Part shown: piece by piece, positions 1-10,990 of the stretch
Numbering within the stretch: position 1 is the first letter of the stretch
How the letters are laid out: every line of letters starts with the position of its first letter
NCBI GenBank assembly: GCA_011947345.1
Contig: JAAVTG010000252.1
Coordinates: 1-58,047, forward strand
From: Phytophthora quininea
Lineage: Eukaryota; Oomycota; Peronosporomycetes; Peronosporales; Peronosporaceae
Length of the DNA stretch: 58,047 nt
Reading direction: 5' to 3'
Program-made: the position numbers and the translations under genes
The notes under the pieces: generated by a model
Seen by the model: only the letters and a program-made list of their open reading frames with translations
Told to the model about the DNA's origin: nothing
Databases searched by the model: none

Positions 1-791
1 AATGTCGCTGTACGCGTACTGGCACACCGGGTGCTTGGGGCCATTGCTCAGAACCACGGGCTTGGATCCGCTGACGTTCGTGCCTCTCGACGCGGCGCAC
101 TCGGTGAAGTTTTCGGTGCTTGGTTTCACGAACATGTTGCGGATAATCGCTTGATCGCCGAAGTTCTCGTTCATCATGACGATACTCACGTTGCCGTCGC
201 GTTCGGTCTGGATGACTTCCAGGTCGACGAGGACGTTGGTCACATTGAGGAACCGCTGGCGGGGATTGCTCTTGCAATTGCCGCACGATCGATACAGCTT
301 CCCAAAGTCCAGCGCGTAAAGCCGTCGATCACCACGGTGCCGTATCCGTTATGCTGGATGACCTTGTCGTCGGCGTAGCGAGCACCACCGCCGATGACAA
401 TCGACACACTCGAGGCGTTGCCGCCCTTGATACTCAGCGCGTCCTCGCACACATCGTCCCACCAAACGTTCTCGATCCTGCAGTCGCTGTTGTCACAGTG
501 CACGCCTTCCATTTGGTTAATGCCGATGATGGTATTCTTTAGCGTTGCGCCAGCCTCCAGCAGGAACACGGCGGTGGAGTTGCCGCTCTCTTCTTGACCA
601 CGGCACGTAATGTCGGATCGGTCGTACGTCTTCATCTTGCCGTCGAAAGTCTCGCCGGCTTTAATGAGGTAGGCCTCCCCGAATCTGACATTGCCCTTGC
701 TTTCGGGCCAGGTTCCGTCGGGCACGGGGGCGCCAAATACTGCTGCAGCATAAAGGGTAAGTGCCACAATTGAACCGAGTTGCGGAGTCAT
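1..791 (-). CDS. Pectate lyase, PL3-type, secreted (3' end beyond window; frameshift)
   Basis: Secreted enzyme predicted to cleave de-esterified pectin in plant cell walls by beta-elimination. The chosen start at 791 gives a clear signal peptide (MTPQLGSIVALTLYAAAVFG-A); an upstream in-frame ATG at 821 lies only 5 nt from an initiator element (826-832) and would spoil the leader. The PL3-type core NVWWDDVCEDALSIKGG is visible, with VHCDNSDCRIENVWW before it. After GTVVIDGF (near 320) the frame is lost but the family-like continuation (FGKLYRSCGNCKSNPRQ) is found in the neighbouring frame, so one base is missing in the A-run 318-320 (T-run on the coding strand). The gene runs off the left edge. 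Family assignment is confident; whether the break is real or an assembly error is inference, and other genes here suggest error. Confidence 0.85.
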
Positions 792-825
792 GTCGGGCCG
801 ATGGTCTTGCGTCAAAGCCAAATAA

Positions 826-832
826 GAAGTGA
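826..832 (-). promoter_or_regulatory. Oomycete initiator (INR) of pectate lyase
   Basis: TCACTTC on the minus strand fits the oomycete initiator YCAYTYY, 35-41 nt upstream of the ATG at 791. An imperfect TATTTGGC-like flanking element follows. It decides against the ATG at 821. Confidence 0.55.
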
Positions 833-1311
833 CGGAGCTTGGGGACAGGCAACATGGTGCCTATGGCAACAAAATCACGTCGCGAGCAAGCGAGTTGCTC
901 TGCGATGAATACCGAAAGAAAGGCTCGAAAGTTGATGCAGATCGCACAATTACAATCACTGCCGCCGATCGCCGTCTGACCGAGCTCAAAACCATCGGGG
1001 ATTGCGTCCTTGTTTGCACCTTGTCGCCGCTGCTCGTCATAGGCTTAGGCTGCGTACTGCCATTCCGCTGCAATGATCCGACGGATTGTCCGTTCCGCTG
1101 TTTTGTTTGCAGTGCACGATTTCGCTGCTCACCGATCCGCCAGTTTGAACCGTCATATGTAGTCAAGACCGAGAGCATCAAAAGCAAACGTTTTGCCAGG
1201 ATGGGAAGGATCTGCCCATGATGGCAGCGTCCTGAGGGGGTAGTTCGACACGACTTTGTGATCCCGGAAGGTGTGTTTTGCTACTGATTTCGGAGATGCT
1301 ATACTAACTAA
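833..1311. other. Intergenic, no supported gene
   Basis: Upstream region of the pectate lyase. Overlapping ORFs exist on both strands but none has recognisable protein character. It holds two copies of TCCGCTG (1064-1070 and 1094-1100), a motif that recurs downstream of the neighbouring transposase remnant. Confidence 0.5.
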
Positions 1312-1329
1312 ATGTTCACTGTTTGCTAC

Positions 1330-1740
1330 AGGATAATATTACCTAGAAGACGCTGGTTATGCCTTAACCAGCACACGTTGACGCCATACAGAGGCGTCAG
1401 GTACCACCTAAAGGAATTTGGCCAGGGAAGTCAAAAACCACAGACGAAGGAAGAGTTTTTAATCTGCGGCACTCATCGTTACGCAACGTCATCGAAAGGA
1501 CCTACGGCTCCATCAAAAGAATTCCCGATCCTCCAATCGATGCCCAACTACGAGCTGGGCGCGCAGGTAGGCCTCGTGCAAGCCACGTTTGCGATCCACA
1601 ATTTCATTCGTTGCCGTAAAGATGAATTTGCGGACAGGGAGCTTCAGAACAGCCGTGCGAGGGAAGAAGACAACACGGAGGCCGCACAAAGAGCTGCTGA
1701 ACTGACGAGATGGACGACGCATCAGTGAAACAGGCTCGCC
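1330..1740 (+). pseudogene. Decayed PIF/Harbinger-type DDE transposase, C-terminal part
   Basis: Reading across two nearby frame changes gives the conserved C-terminal block of Harbinger (DDE_Tnp_4) transposases: LFNLRHSSLRNVIERTYGSIK (1462-1520), carrying the last catalytic acidic residue (the E of VIERT), followed in another frame by FPILQSMPNYELGAQ and the helix LVQATFAIHNFIRC. Upstream, TPYRGVRYHLKEFGQ corresponds to the usual PYRGxRYHLKEF segment. The N-terminal two thirds, including the first two catalytic aspartates, are not recognisable, so this is a truncated copy with no gene around it. Confidence 0.75.
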
Positions 1741-1879
1741 ATAAGGTAGCACCCGATATGTGGCGAAGCCACCTCGTATTCGTACCTGGTAGAGATGGCG
1801 AGGTTGTTGTCTAATAGCATTCGTCATGAAACAAAAGTTCGCGTTGGAAATTATGTGTTCAAAAGGCAGCTCGCGCTCA

Positions 1880-2033
1880 ATCCGCTGGATCAATCCGCTA
1901 TCTGCCGGAATTCGGGAGGATTGAATCCGCTGGAATATGGCCATTTATCCGCTCGAATTATATGCAGTACGCGCAAGCCGATCGGCCGTTCCGCTGGCAA
2001 GAAAATCCCGCCGGAATTGGCTCCATTCCGCTG
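1880..2033 (+). repeat. Cluster of TCCGCTG direct repeats
   Basis: Four exact copies of TCCGCTG at 1880, 1926, 1990 and 2027, with further partial copies (TATCCGCTC near 1950). Two copies sit in ATTCCGCTGGAAT-like context. Two more lie at 1064 and 1094, on the other side of the Harbinger remnant. This may be subterminal DNA of that element or unrelated. Confidence 0.5.
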
Positions 2034-2071
2034 GAATTTGGCACTGCAGCACGCACATTTATTTGTTTGAC

Positions 2072-3493
2072 TTAGAATGGAATGTTATTCTGCTGCATGA
2101 AGGCTATCAACATCTGCCGCTCGTTAGAGGGCAGCATATCCAATTTCTGTGGGGTCATGTCGCGCGCGAGTTCAGCGATGGCGTCGAATTCGCCAGGCGG
2201 TGCAACACTAAAGCCGCTCGGCCTCGCTCGCTTCGAGGGGTCATTCCCTGATGGCGACGGTGCCATCGGTGCTGGCTCAGCCGAGAGCGGTCTCTTGGCC
2301 AGACGTGGATCCCTGCCTGCACGTCGAGGGTCGCGATTAGCCACGCTGCTGCTCGTCGAGGATTGCGGAGGTCCTGTAGGAGTGGGCATTAAACCCGTCT
2401 GCGGCGGCCCAGTTGGAGTCGGCATCAGTCCTAGTTGAGATTGCATCGCATTGGAAGGCGAAGGACCTGATGGTGGTGCACCAAGCACACCCGTAGTCGC
2501 TTGAGTGGACAGCGGTCCAGGACGCGCGCTCCATCTCGTGCCACCAGACTTTGTCGATGCAGGTGCAGGAGCGTGGGCATTCATCATAGTCGGCGCAGCG
2601 CCGGGAGGAGCCATGCCCAAGATGCCAGCACCCATCGCCGCGCGCGGCGGAGGCGGCATCATCCGCGCGCCCATCGGCGGCTGATGCATCACTGGGGGTG
2701 CCAGCAACACTGGCTGCGTCTCGGTGGACGACGGGATGGGGATTTGCAGCGTCTTGAAGCTCTGCACGATGGCGTGTGTCAGTGCTGGGTTGGCCATCAA
2801 GATGCCCTTGGTGACTTCTGGTTTTTGTCGCGCGTGCTCCTTGAGCTGCACCAGCATGTCGTAGAGCTTCACGGGTCCCAGTCTCGAGATGGCCGACTCG
2901 ATGGCGTTGATCGCCATCTCGCCCGTCACCATGGTCGGGGGCCCGCTATCGGCGCCGTTCCTGGCGCCAGCTCCCTGACGAGTGTGGCTGACCGTGTGCT
3001 CTCTCTTCTCTCTGCGGTGCCGCCAGACTTGTCGCCGCCGTCCGCAAAGTCCACGCGGAGGTTGCGGCCGTTGATCTCGTAGCCGTTGAGGTTCCTCATG
3101 GCGCTGAGCGCCGTCGCGCCATCCGCGTATTCGCAGAAGCCGTAGCCCTTGGGCTTGCCGGTCTCTCGGTCTGTCACGAGGCTGCCCATGTAGCAAAGCA
3201 GAGCAGACGTAAGCAATATGACCCTGCTGGATATCTATCGAGGGATTATCCGGAAAAGATAACGCACCGGAAGTTCATAACGGAGCCAGCCTCCGAGAAG
3301 ATTTCCTTGAGCATGTCTTCAGTCACATCGTACGGGATGTTTCCGACTGAGAGAAGCCACGGGGGAAACAAGGAGACACGGTCAGTCAAGCGCTTAAAGG
3401 GCAGAGGAGCAAGAGGCGGTGGACGGATCCACAGCGGGGCCACACACCGAAGACGCTGCGCTCCTTGGCGGAGCTGGCGCGGGACTTGCTCAT
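2072..3493 (-). CDS. CSTF2: Cleavage stimulation factor subunit 2 (CstF-64), RRM protein
   Basis: Nuclear pre-mRNA 3'-end processing factor that binds the U/GU-rich downstream element. Three exons: 3448-3493, 3268-3346 and 2072-3181, with GT-AG introns of 101 and 86 nt. The splice joins rebuild the RRM: RNP2 [10 protein letters not shown] across intron 1, then [17 protein letters not shown] (RNP1) across intron 2. The hinge ([22 protein letters not shown]) and the C-terminal helical domain ending [18 protein letters not shown] follow, linked by a Pro/Gly/Met-rich stretch. A frame change between RRM and hinge lies in the G-run 2937-2941; adding one base makes the total 1,236 nt (411 aa). No alternative family fits. 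Confidence 0.9.
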
Positions 3494-3858
3494 GGTCGAC
3501 GCCGGGCGATTGAGGGCGGCGATCGTTTGGTACCGTGTACCACAGTTGACAGAATAGGGTGGTGGTTCCCACCTTGTTTTGAGAAGATAGTACATACAAG
3601 CAAGGTGGACGGAAGAGGACAGGATTTCAGTAGCGACTGCCTTGCTGCTGTTGCGTTGGCGTTCCTGCAGATTTGAGCACCGATGGCTCGGACTGGACGT
3701 CGGGGACGCGAGCTGTGATCGCCCGACTGTATTCTCCGCCCAAGTCTCCGCATTTAACAGCTCCCTCCGGTCGTTGGATTGCGACGCTCCCTGCCAGCCC
3801 CGAGCTCGGACCGCCGTGAAAATCTCGTCGTCGTCGGCATTATAAATGTCGCGAGATC

Positions 3859-4154
3859 ATGGCGTTGTGGCAAGATGTAGCGCTCCGGGTTCGAGACCGC
3901 CGCGGCACCGACCGGATGCCAGCCAACCAGCAGCTACCACTCTATCGGCGGAAATCGACCGGGCCCGGCCCCGGTCGATGGATCGGAATCGTACGACGGA
4001 CACTTGGCCTGGCGTAAGTAACTCGACGACACCTCCGCGTTGCCATCAGCGTGAACGTTACTCCAGACGCAGCGAGCAGCTACAAATGCCGCCGAGCCTT
4101 GGGGAAATGATCCTCGCTGCTGGCCCGAGCGCGGTGGAGGCCGCGCTGCGTTAG
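3859..4154 (+). CDS. Small spliced ORF of unknown function; possible in-frame stop
   Basis: Not recognised. ATG at 3859 opens MALWQDVALRVRDRRG. The first exon ends at a canonical GTAAGT donor (4014) and the 59-nt intron ends at CAG (4072). The join keeps frame and gives EQLQMPPSLGEMILAAG, then TAG at 4152. The same frame stays open for another 85 codons after that TAG, with natural-looking composition (DTKLLAAWIAASDSLSES), ending at 4410-4412. The stop could be true, a sequence error, or part of a missed intron. It lies in the gap between CSTF2 (-) and the OTU gene (+). Confidence 0.4.
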
Positions 4155-4521
4155 GCTTTCGGTGAGGAAAGGCCCCGCAGTCACGCTGGGGACTCCCTGG
4201 ACACTAAGCTGCTTGCAGCATGGATAGCCGCTAGCGATTCCCTCAGCGAAAGCAAACGAGCGGCCTTTGGCGAAACTTTCTGCAATCGAGACCGCCACGG
4301 TTTACCAGCCCTCGATCGAGAGGCAATCGCCCGCAGATCCGACGCAACGTCAATGCGTAGTAGCCAGTTCTGGAAGTCGGTCCACCCTGGTTGTCAATCG
4401 TGCGGTGATTAGCATCCGAGAGTGGGATGCGCACTTGTCCTCGTTGCACGATGCTCGACGCCCGCTCTTGGCGCTCGTCGCCGGTCCACTCGCTCTCTTT
4501 TCGGTCTCCAGGACACGGGGC

Positions 4522-4528
4522 TCATTTC
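4522..4528 (+). promoter_or_regulatory. Oomycete initiator (INR) of OTU gene
   Basis: TCATTTC matches YCAYTYY and lies about 51 nt upstream of the ATG at 4579, supporting that start over in-frame upstream codons. Confidence 0.5.
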
Positions 4529-4578
4529 TAGACGGACACGCTCGCTCGCAGTTGAGACGAGCGACTAGGACGCACACC

Positions 4579-6330
4579 ATGTCGCTCGCGTGGCTGAGGA
4601 GCCACGCTCGCAACCGAGATCGACGCTCCCGCAGTCGCTCCAACAGCCAGGCGGCGCAGCGCGCCCACCGCCAGTTCGCGGGCGCCGAGGCCTACGCGCC
4701 CCGCATCGAGTATGACAACTCGTTCGTGCCCGATAGCAGCGTCAAGTCCCAGGACGCCAACTGGCTCACGGACGAGCAGTACAAGCGGCAGTACACGCGT
4801 CTCGGCTGGGACGTGGCCCCGATCCGCAAGGACGGCAACTGCCTCTTCCGGGCACTCAGCGACCAGCTCTACGGCCACGAGCGCCGCCACCTGGAGCTGC
4901 GCCGCCGCCTCGTGGACTTTATCGACCTGGAGCAGGCCTTCTTCGAGCCCTTCGTGGCTGGGGAGGGGTCGTCGAGTACTGCGCGCGCCTGCGTGAGGCG
5001 GGCGCCTGGGGAGGCCACCCGGAGCTCGTGGCGGCCTCGAGGCTGCTGGGCATCAACATCATTGTCCACACTGGCCCCGTCAAGCGACTGCGCGTCGACA
5101 CAGACAAGTATGCCAGGCACAAGGAAGGCAAGGGCAAGACCATCAACCTGCTGCTCAAGCACGACCACTACAGCAGTCTCCGTAAGCGGGAGATCCCCAT
5201 CTCGCAGCAGCACGGATGCTCCGACATGTGTCTGTGCAGGCGCATCGTGGCCCCGTCCCGAGGCTCGTCGATGAGCTCGCGGGCGTCGCTCGGCACGCGT
5301 CCCTCAGACTTGAGTTCGCTGGGAGCTCGTCCGTCGGACGTGGGTCGACACTCGCTGGGCGCTCGTCCGACGGACTTGGACTTCTCTCGTGATTCGTTTG
5401 GCGACCGCTCTTCCGACCTCGGCTTGGGGTCCGATAAGCGCGCCCGATCTCCGAAGAAGGCTGAACGTAAGCCGGTTCCCCCTCCCGAGCAAAAGAACCA
5501 GGGCGAACGCAGTCCTCTGCGCAAGAAGCAGCAGAGAGCTCCAGTAAAGCCACGATCGCAGGCTCCAGCACCGCCTGCGAAGGCTAAAACTCCAGCCCCA
5601 GCGCCACCAACGCAGCAGAAAGCACCGGCAAAGCCGAAAACTCCGGCACCTGCCCCTCCTGCCAAGTCCTCGTCAGCACCACCTGCTAGACCGCAGCAGC
5701 CAGCGCCTGCACCTCCTGCCAAGCAACCTCAGACGCGAGCTCCTGCGCCGCAAGCCAAGCCGAAGGTTGCTGCTCCTGAGCCCCCAGTGAAACCCAAGGC
5801 AGCGTCTCCCGTCAGAAGGCGATCCCAACACCATCGACCAAACCCAAGAGTGCTGGCGTGGTGTTGTTCCAACCAGAATCGTTGGCGCCGGTTGTGAAGC
5901 CGAAAGCCCCGCTCGTCGTGCTCTTCGAGCCTGAGCAGACCCCGGTGACGAAATCAGCGCCAACCTCTGTATCGAAGAAAGCCTCCGCCATGAACACGGC
6001 GACACCCGCGAAGCCAAAGTCCGCGGTGGTGATGGAGGTGGAGATCGAAGAGCCCGAGGCGGTCTCCGGTCAGCACGAGGAACTTCCTGAGTGCGGCGTT
6101 CACATCCCTCGCCGCGCCGTGTTCAACGGTGGTCGTCGTCGCTCCAGCGGCGCTGCCTTCTCGTTGATGCAGGAAGTGTCGGTCAGCTTGAGCAGCAACC
6201 GCCCTGCAGCCCCGACGCCACCCCTGCTGCTGCGACGAAGCCCAAAGCGCCGAGTATGCGCAACGTGGAGGTGAAGAAGTCGAGCAAGAAGGTTTTCCGC
6301 CAGGGTCGTCCCGTGACCGCCGCGTGCTGA
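4579..6330 (+). CDS. OTU-domain deubiquitinase, OTUD3-like, with long Pro/Lys/Ala-rich tail
   Basis: Predicted cysteine protease that removes ubiquitin. The OTU domain spans about residues 55-195: catalytic loop RKDGNCLFRALSDQLYGH (nucleophile Cys), then a segment with RLREAGAWGGHPELVAAS and INIIVH, and the catalytic His in HDHYSSLR. The C-terminal half is low-complexity: alternating APAPPAK / KTPAPAPP units, then VVLFQPES / VVLFEPEQ and an end rich in Lys/Ser (KSSKKVFRQG). Three frame changes are seen: G-run 4965-4968, near 5813-5816, and C-run 6210-6213. Adding one base at each gives 1,755 nt (584 aa). ATG at 4579 is 51 nt after an initiator. No intron is needed. Confidence 0.85.
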
Positions 6331-6527
6331 GTGAAAGCTACGCGGCAGTGGGAAGCTTTGTAAGATATAGAGACGCATACGCCTTTAAGAGAGGACGAGC
6401 AGAAATCCTGCACTCCACCTTCGCCATCGATCGAAGAGGGCGAACACAACCGAGTGCAGGTAGACATTATAAATCTCAACAAAGGAATGACAGCAACCTT
6501 TTGAAACTCCCCGCCTGCTCGAGTCCG

Positions 6528-8679
6528 ATGGCCATGAGCGGAGACCAACCAGAGACCGATGGCGACACGAGTACTGACGCCGTGAGTCGGCTCCTGAGCA
6601 CCAATACGACCTTCGGAATCATTGCCGGGCTGACGCTAGCGGCTGTGAGCGATACCCACCATGGCGACGACGGCGACATTCCGGAAGCTCCGACGTTGCC
6701 TGAATTCAGCCGAACGCGACGGAAAAGTCTGCTCAATACCTTGGGATCTACGCAGACTGAGTTTGCAGCTTCCAGTCCTGCGAAGAGCAAACTCCAGTCA
6801 GTCGGCGCGTTTTCGGTGCAGGCACCTCGAGACCATCGAGCGGCTGCAGAACCAGAACAAGTTGCTCAAGCAGGAGCTGTCCATTGAAGCGAGAGCAGCG
6901 CGTGAATTGCTCGGACAGGAGAAACGCACTCGAGTCGATCAGCTGCGCTCGACGCTGGCCACGTTCGCGAGTAAACTAGCCAAGACGCAGCGTCAACTCG
7001 ATCGAACCGAGCAAATTACGCTTCGGAAGACACAGGAACTGGCAGCCTTACGACTGGCTCTGCAGCCGATTCCAGCCCACGAGGTCGCTGCGGCGATCGC
7101 AGAAGGCGAGTCAGGAACGCCAGGAAAACCATTAGCTGCTGCAGCTGCAGCTGCTGCCTCCGGAAGACTTCGGGTTGCGGAAAATCGACTGGAGCTTGCA
7201 CTCGTTCGGAAGAATGAGGTCGACTCGGCCAACAAGCACCTGCTTGCTCGCGTAGACGCCGCTCGCCGGGATCGAATCATCTTTGACGGCATTTACAAGA
7301 AGCTCGAGCGCGAGACGAGCACATGGAAGTCACGTCATGACCAAGCGAAAGGTGAATTGGCTCGAGCGATTCAGGCTCGCGACGAGGTGGGCCGCGAAGT
7401 CGTGAGTTTGCAAGAAGCGGCTGAGCGCGAACAACTCGAGTATGAACATCAATTCCAGGAGCTGAAACACAGTATTGAGCACTGGCGCAATGAAACTGGA
7501 GCGCGACTTGCAGCCAGCGACCAGGGAGGTATCTCCGATGCGCGTGACGTCACATTGGAACAAGGCAAACCCAAGGACGGAGCGCTAAAGCGAGTGTCGG
7601 CACTATCGTCCTGGAAAATTGGCATGGAGCGAGCTTTGATTGCAGGGCCGGACAACCTCGTTGCCAAATACGATCAAGCGTTCGCTGCCATTCGCGAGCG
7701 TACAGGACACCAGGACGCCTCTGCACTCGCAGGAGAACTTTTGACACGCGCAGCAAACTTTCAGCGATTCAAACGTGTGGAGGAGCTAAGCCGCGAAGAA
7801 GTCGCTCTGAAGACTCAAGTTGCTACACTTACTGCTCAGATTGAGGCGTTCAAGGCTCGCGAGGGAATAGCAAGTCGAGCATCGCAGAAACAACAGTGTC
7901 GACGAGTGGAAGCAGCTTTGCGCGAGACGCAACAGGCATCGGATGTCTTTGACGCTGAAATTGAAGAGCGAGACGCTGTGCTGGGGCGCATTAAGGCATC
8001 CGTACACCTCCGCACAATACCTTAGCCCACGCTGCGTCGGGGGCTCTACGACCGGGAACACAACAGCACTTGGCCAAGGAATCACGGACGCGAACGTCGT
8101 CGAGTTCTTGCAGGCCATCGAGATGTACACGACCCAACTGCTGCAAAACAAAGCAAGAGGGGAGACTAACGATACTTTGCATGGCAAGACGCGAGCAGCT
8201 CACAACCATCATGCACCAACTCAACCTCAACACGAAGCTATTTCGTCGACATTACCAGTCGGTCACGGACCACCAACACTGCCATCCGATCCACGCCAGA
8301 AGCTGCACGTCCACGTCCCATCGTTTGGCGGTGTCGACGGAGTCATTGAGTTACCCCTAGTCAGTTGACAGATCGAAATTCGTCGACGCCAAAGTCGCGT
8401 TCGTCGAACAAACAGCACCAACAGGGCCGCCGTCTATCAACCCGAAATTCATCCACCCAACGACAGTTTGCTGCAGCGTTAGCAATAGCAAGCTCATTTC
8501 ATCCTCCGAGGGAGAAGAAAGGATCTCGAGCGGGGAGCGCTATCAGAGACGGTCACGGAGGGGAAGAACTGGGTGAAGACGAGGAAGAGGAACGAGCTCT
8601 AACGTACGAGGAACTCAAAACTTTTGCAGCGAAAAACACCAAGAGTAAGCGACGTAGCGCTAATAAATCGCAACGCTAG
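6528..8679 (+). CDS. Outer dynein arm docking complex coiled-coil protein (ODAD1/DC2, CCDC63/114-like)
   Basis: Long coiled-coil axonemal protein predicted to anchor outer dynein arms on flagellar doublets, fitting a zoosporic organism. Family features: the block NEVDSANKHLLARVDAAR followed by FDGIYKKLERE; FAAIRERTGHQDASAL followed by ANFQRFKRVEELSREE (the usual FxxIxxxTGxxD and NFxLFxxVxEL segments); and near the C-terminus NVVEFLQAIEMYTTQLL and LTYEELKTFA. ATG at 6528. The reading frame shifts near 6822; a likely intron (8002-8066, GTACAC..ACAACAG, 65 nt) follows KAS; further shifts occur after 8067, so the C-terminal 200 residues are only partly resolved. All parts are on one strand in collinear order. 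Confidence 0.75.
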
Positions 8680-8742
8680 CAGATTCAACCAACAAGTTCA
8701 TGAATTTGAGCGCTGTTCACCTCCAGCGGTTTGCGTTTTCTT

Positions 8743-10456
8743 TCAGACAAGTGCAGGTTTGCGCAGTGCAGTCGTCGGAGAGAATCCTGACTGGGGCTGC
8801 TCCTTTCCGGACGAGGGCGGTATGAGCGATGCTGGTAGTTCGGATGGGATAGCTTCGCCATTCCTAGCGCGACTGCAAAGGTGCATGGCGACGGCAAATT
8901 CGTCGGCGTCCAGACTGCCTGCCTTGGTCTGGTCGGCGAGATCCCAAATAACACGCAGCACTTCCATGGAGACTGTGGAGGTGGCTTGCTTCTGCAGCGG
9001 CGCCATGCAGCTCCCTCCAGCGGCTCGACCGGAAGCGTCTTTGATCAGCGTGTCGAATATGGCGTCGTACTCTGACTTGTGTCCGAGTAGCTGCTCTTCC
9101 CATTGCAGTCTTGCAATTGGGGTGACCGCCGCAGCGAAAGGGTTGCTGCTCACAGCAGAACTCGGGGCTTCGTCTCCTGCTCGCGACAGTTTCGGCAGCA
9201 TGGACATCAGAGCTGGAATGTCCTTCGTAAGCATTTCGTCAATGTCCTGCAGCTCACGAGCCTTGAGCGATGGGAATTTGGTAAACTTCCGCTCGCTACA
9301 CTGCCGCACGAAGGCATCGATCGGGGGAAATCGCCTGGAGGCAGGTGATATTTGCGCTGCACTTCCCGGAAGTTCTCGGGCATGTTTTCCAGCAGCTCCT
9401 TCTGCTTCTTGTCCATCCCGAACACGGCCGGCATCTTGTCTCGCAAGTGTCCAATCAAGCAAGCGTGGACTTTGGCGAGGCGAGCGCGTTTCACGAGCTC
9501 ATTGACCTTGCGAACGGCCGCTTGTTGCGGCAGCGACCGCAGTTCATCAAGTAAATCGCCCTCCTCGGCGTCGAAAGAGCTTCTGGTGTGCTGCCCACAC
9601 CTTCGTCGCCGTGCTTCTGCCGCGGCTGGGCCCAGAACGACCCCAAGTACACGCGCATGACTTCGGGGGTCTTGAGAACTTTGCCCAGTGACCACATCAA
9701 TGCGCCATACACTCGGAGAAGCCGCTGCTGGTCGACCTGGTCGGCCTTATTGAGCACAGCGCACCTTGTCGCTCTGGCCCTGCAGCACCTCGATCACTCG
9801 TTGAAACTCGTCCGAAATGTCGAGCTTGTGTGCGTCAAACAGCAGCAAAATGAGATCGGATCGCTCAGCGAACCAGCGAGCGACCTGCGTGAAGTCGTAG
9901 CCGCGCGCAATGCGCTGCTTCTCGCCGCTCAAAATACCGGGGTGTCCACGATCGTGAGCTGCTTTAGCAATGGGGCCGGGAGCTGAGCAGCCTCAAACTT
10001 GTTGAGGAATGCCGTGCCAAACATCGACAAACCGCCGTACGGGAGGTCGGGCGCCACAGCTGCAGCGTTGCCCGGCACCGTGCGCTCTTCTTCGCCGTGC
10101 ATGACGGCGACGAAGCGATCGGTTGTAGGTTCCGGCCCGACGCGTTGCCCAGGGAACGGTCGGCCCAGCAGGTACTCGATGAAGGAAGTTTTGCCGACAG
10201 AATACTGGCCGATCATGAGCACCTGTGGCTTGGCTTCAAAGTCCGAGTCGCTCAGCAGAGGCGAGTGGAAGTCGCCGAACTCGTAGCGCTTCTCTAGCGG
10301 CTTGAGTTTGGTCGCGTAGAGTTTCTTGAGTCCGTCGATAACCTCTCGGCTCTTGGCGGCGATCTCGGCGCCCTCGCCACGACCGTGGAGCTCCGTGCCG
10401 CCCTTGCCGATGGAGGCTGCCGAGCGCAGCCCGCGAGGGCTCGTGATCTTGGACAT
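8743..10456 (-). CDS. EH-domain ATPase (EHD1-4 family), membrane remodelling
   Basis: Dynamin-related ATPase that tubulates endosomal membranes. From the start (MSKITSPRG, 10456): P-loop [10 protein letters not shown], switch I EPTTDRF, DTPG (split by a frameshift), a hydrophobic helix [15 protein letters not shown], the NKAD motif, helical middle ([39 protein letters not shown]) and a C-terminal EH domain with [21 protein letters not shown] (EF-hand-like loop). Frame changes: G-run 9939-9942 (in DTPG), near 9762 (before LNKAD), A-run 9574-9576, G-run 9323-9327. Three are one-base losses in runs; corrected length is a multiple of three (about 571 aa). Strong conservation across all breaks argues against a real pseudogene. 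Confidence 0.9.
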
Positions 10457-10990
10457 GTTGGGGCTTCGTGAAGAGTTGTGCGGCTGGCACGAAGCGTCGG
10501 GAGTCGCCGAAACCACCCCATTCGACTCGAACTACCGCAACGGCGGCTTCGTAGCAGCAGAATACAAGTCATCGCCGCTGCTGCCCGCAGTTGCTTGGCA
10601 TCTTATAAACTGCCTTGTAATGCCTCAGTCCTCCAACCCCCCACTCCAATCGGCCTGTCATTTCCACAACGACAACTCGAAGCAGTTGTGCATTCGTCAC
10701 GCAGAGCCACTCGGCGGAGATCGACGCCACCAATATCGAAATGCGCTGCCACCGCTGGCTCCGATGCTGCACCGAGCAAAGTGCAATATTGAAGTCCGCC
10801 CTCGGAAGATCGCGCTCGACTAATGATAACGTGGCAGGAGCCATTTCTTGAGCTCAGTCGGACCGCACTCTTGTCGTTCGTGTGGATTTCCCAGTACTCA
10901 GCGCTTGAGCAGCGGGGCGGCCTTGGGCGAGACGGGGTTTGCTTGGCTGCCGCCTGCCGCCTGCAGTCTCTTGTCGGCGGTGGAGGTTGG
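10457..10990. other. Intergenic upstream of EHD, no supported gene
   Basis: Region between the EHD start and the next coding-like patch. Open frames on both strands lack recognisable motifs. Presumably carries divergent promoters; no perfect initiator was picked out. Confidence 0.4.

Noticed and set aside
2501..3082. Plus-strand 193-codon ORF opposite CSTF2
   Set aside because: Lies wholly antisense to the conserved hinge and RRM coding sequence; Arg/Ser-rich shadow.
8743..10456. EHD as a true pseudogene
   Set aside because: Four breaks, but all conserved motifs remain on both sides and three breaks are one-base losses in runs, as in other housekeeping genes here.
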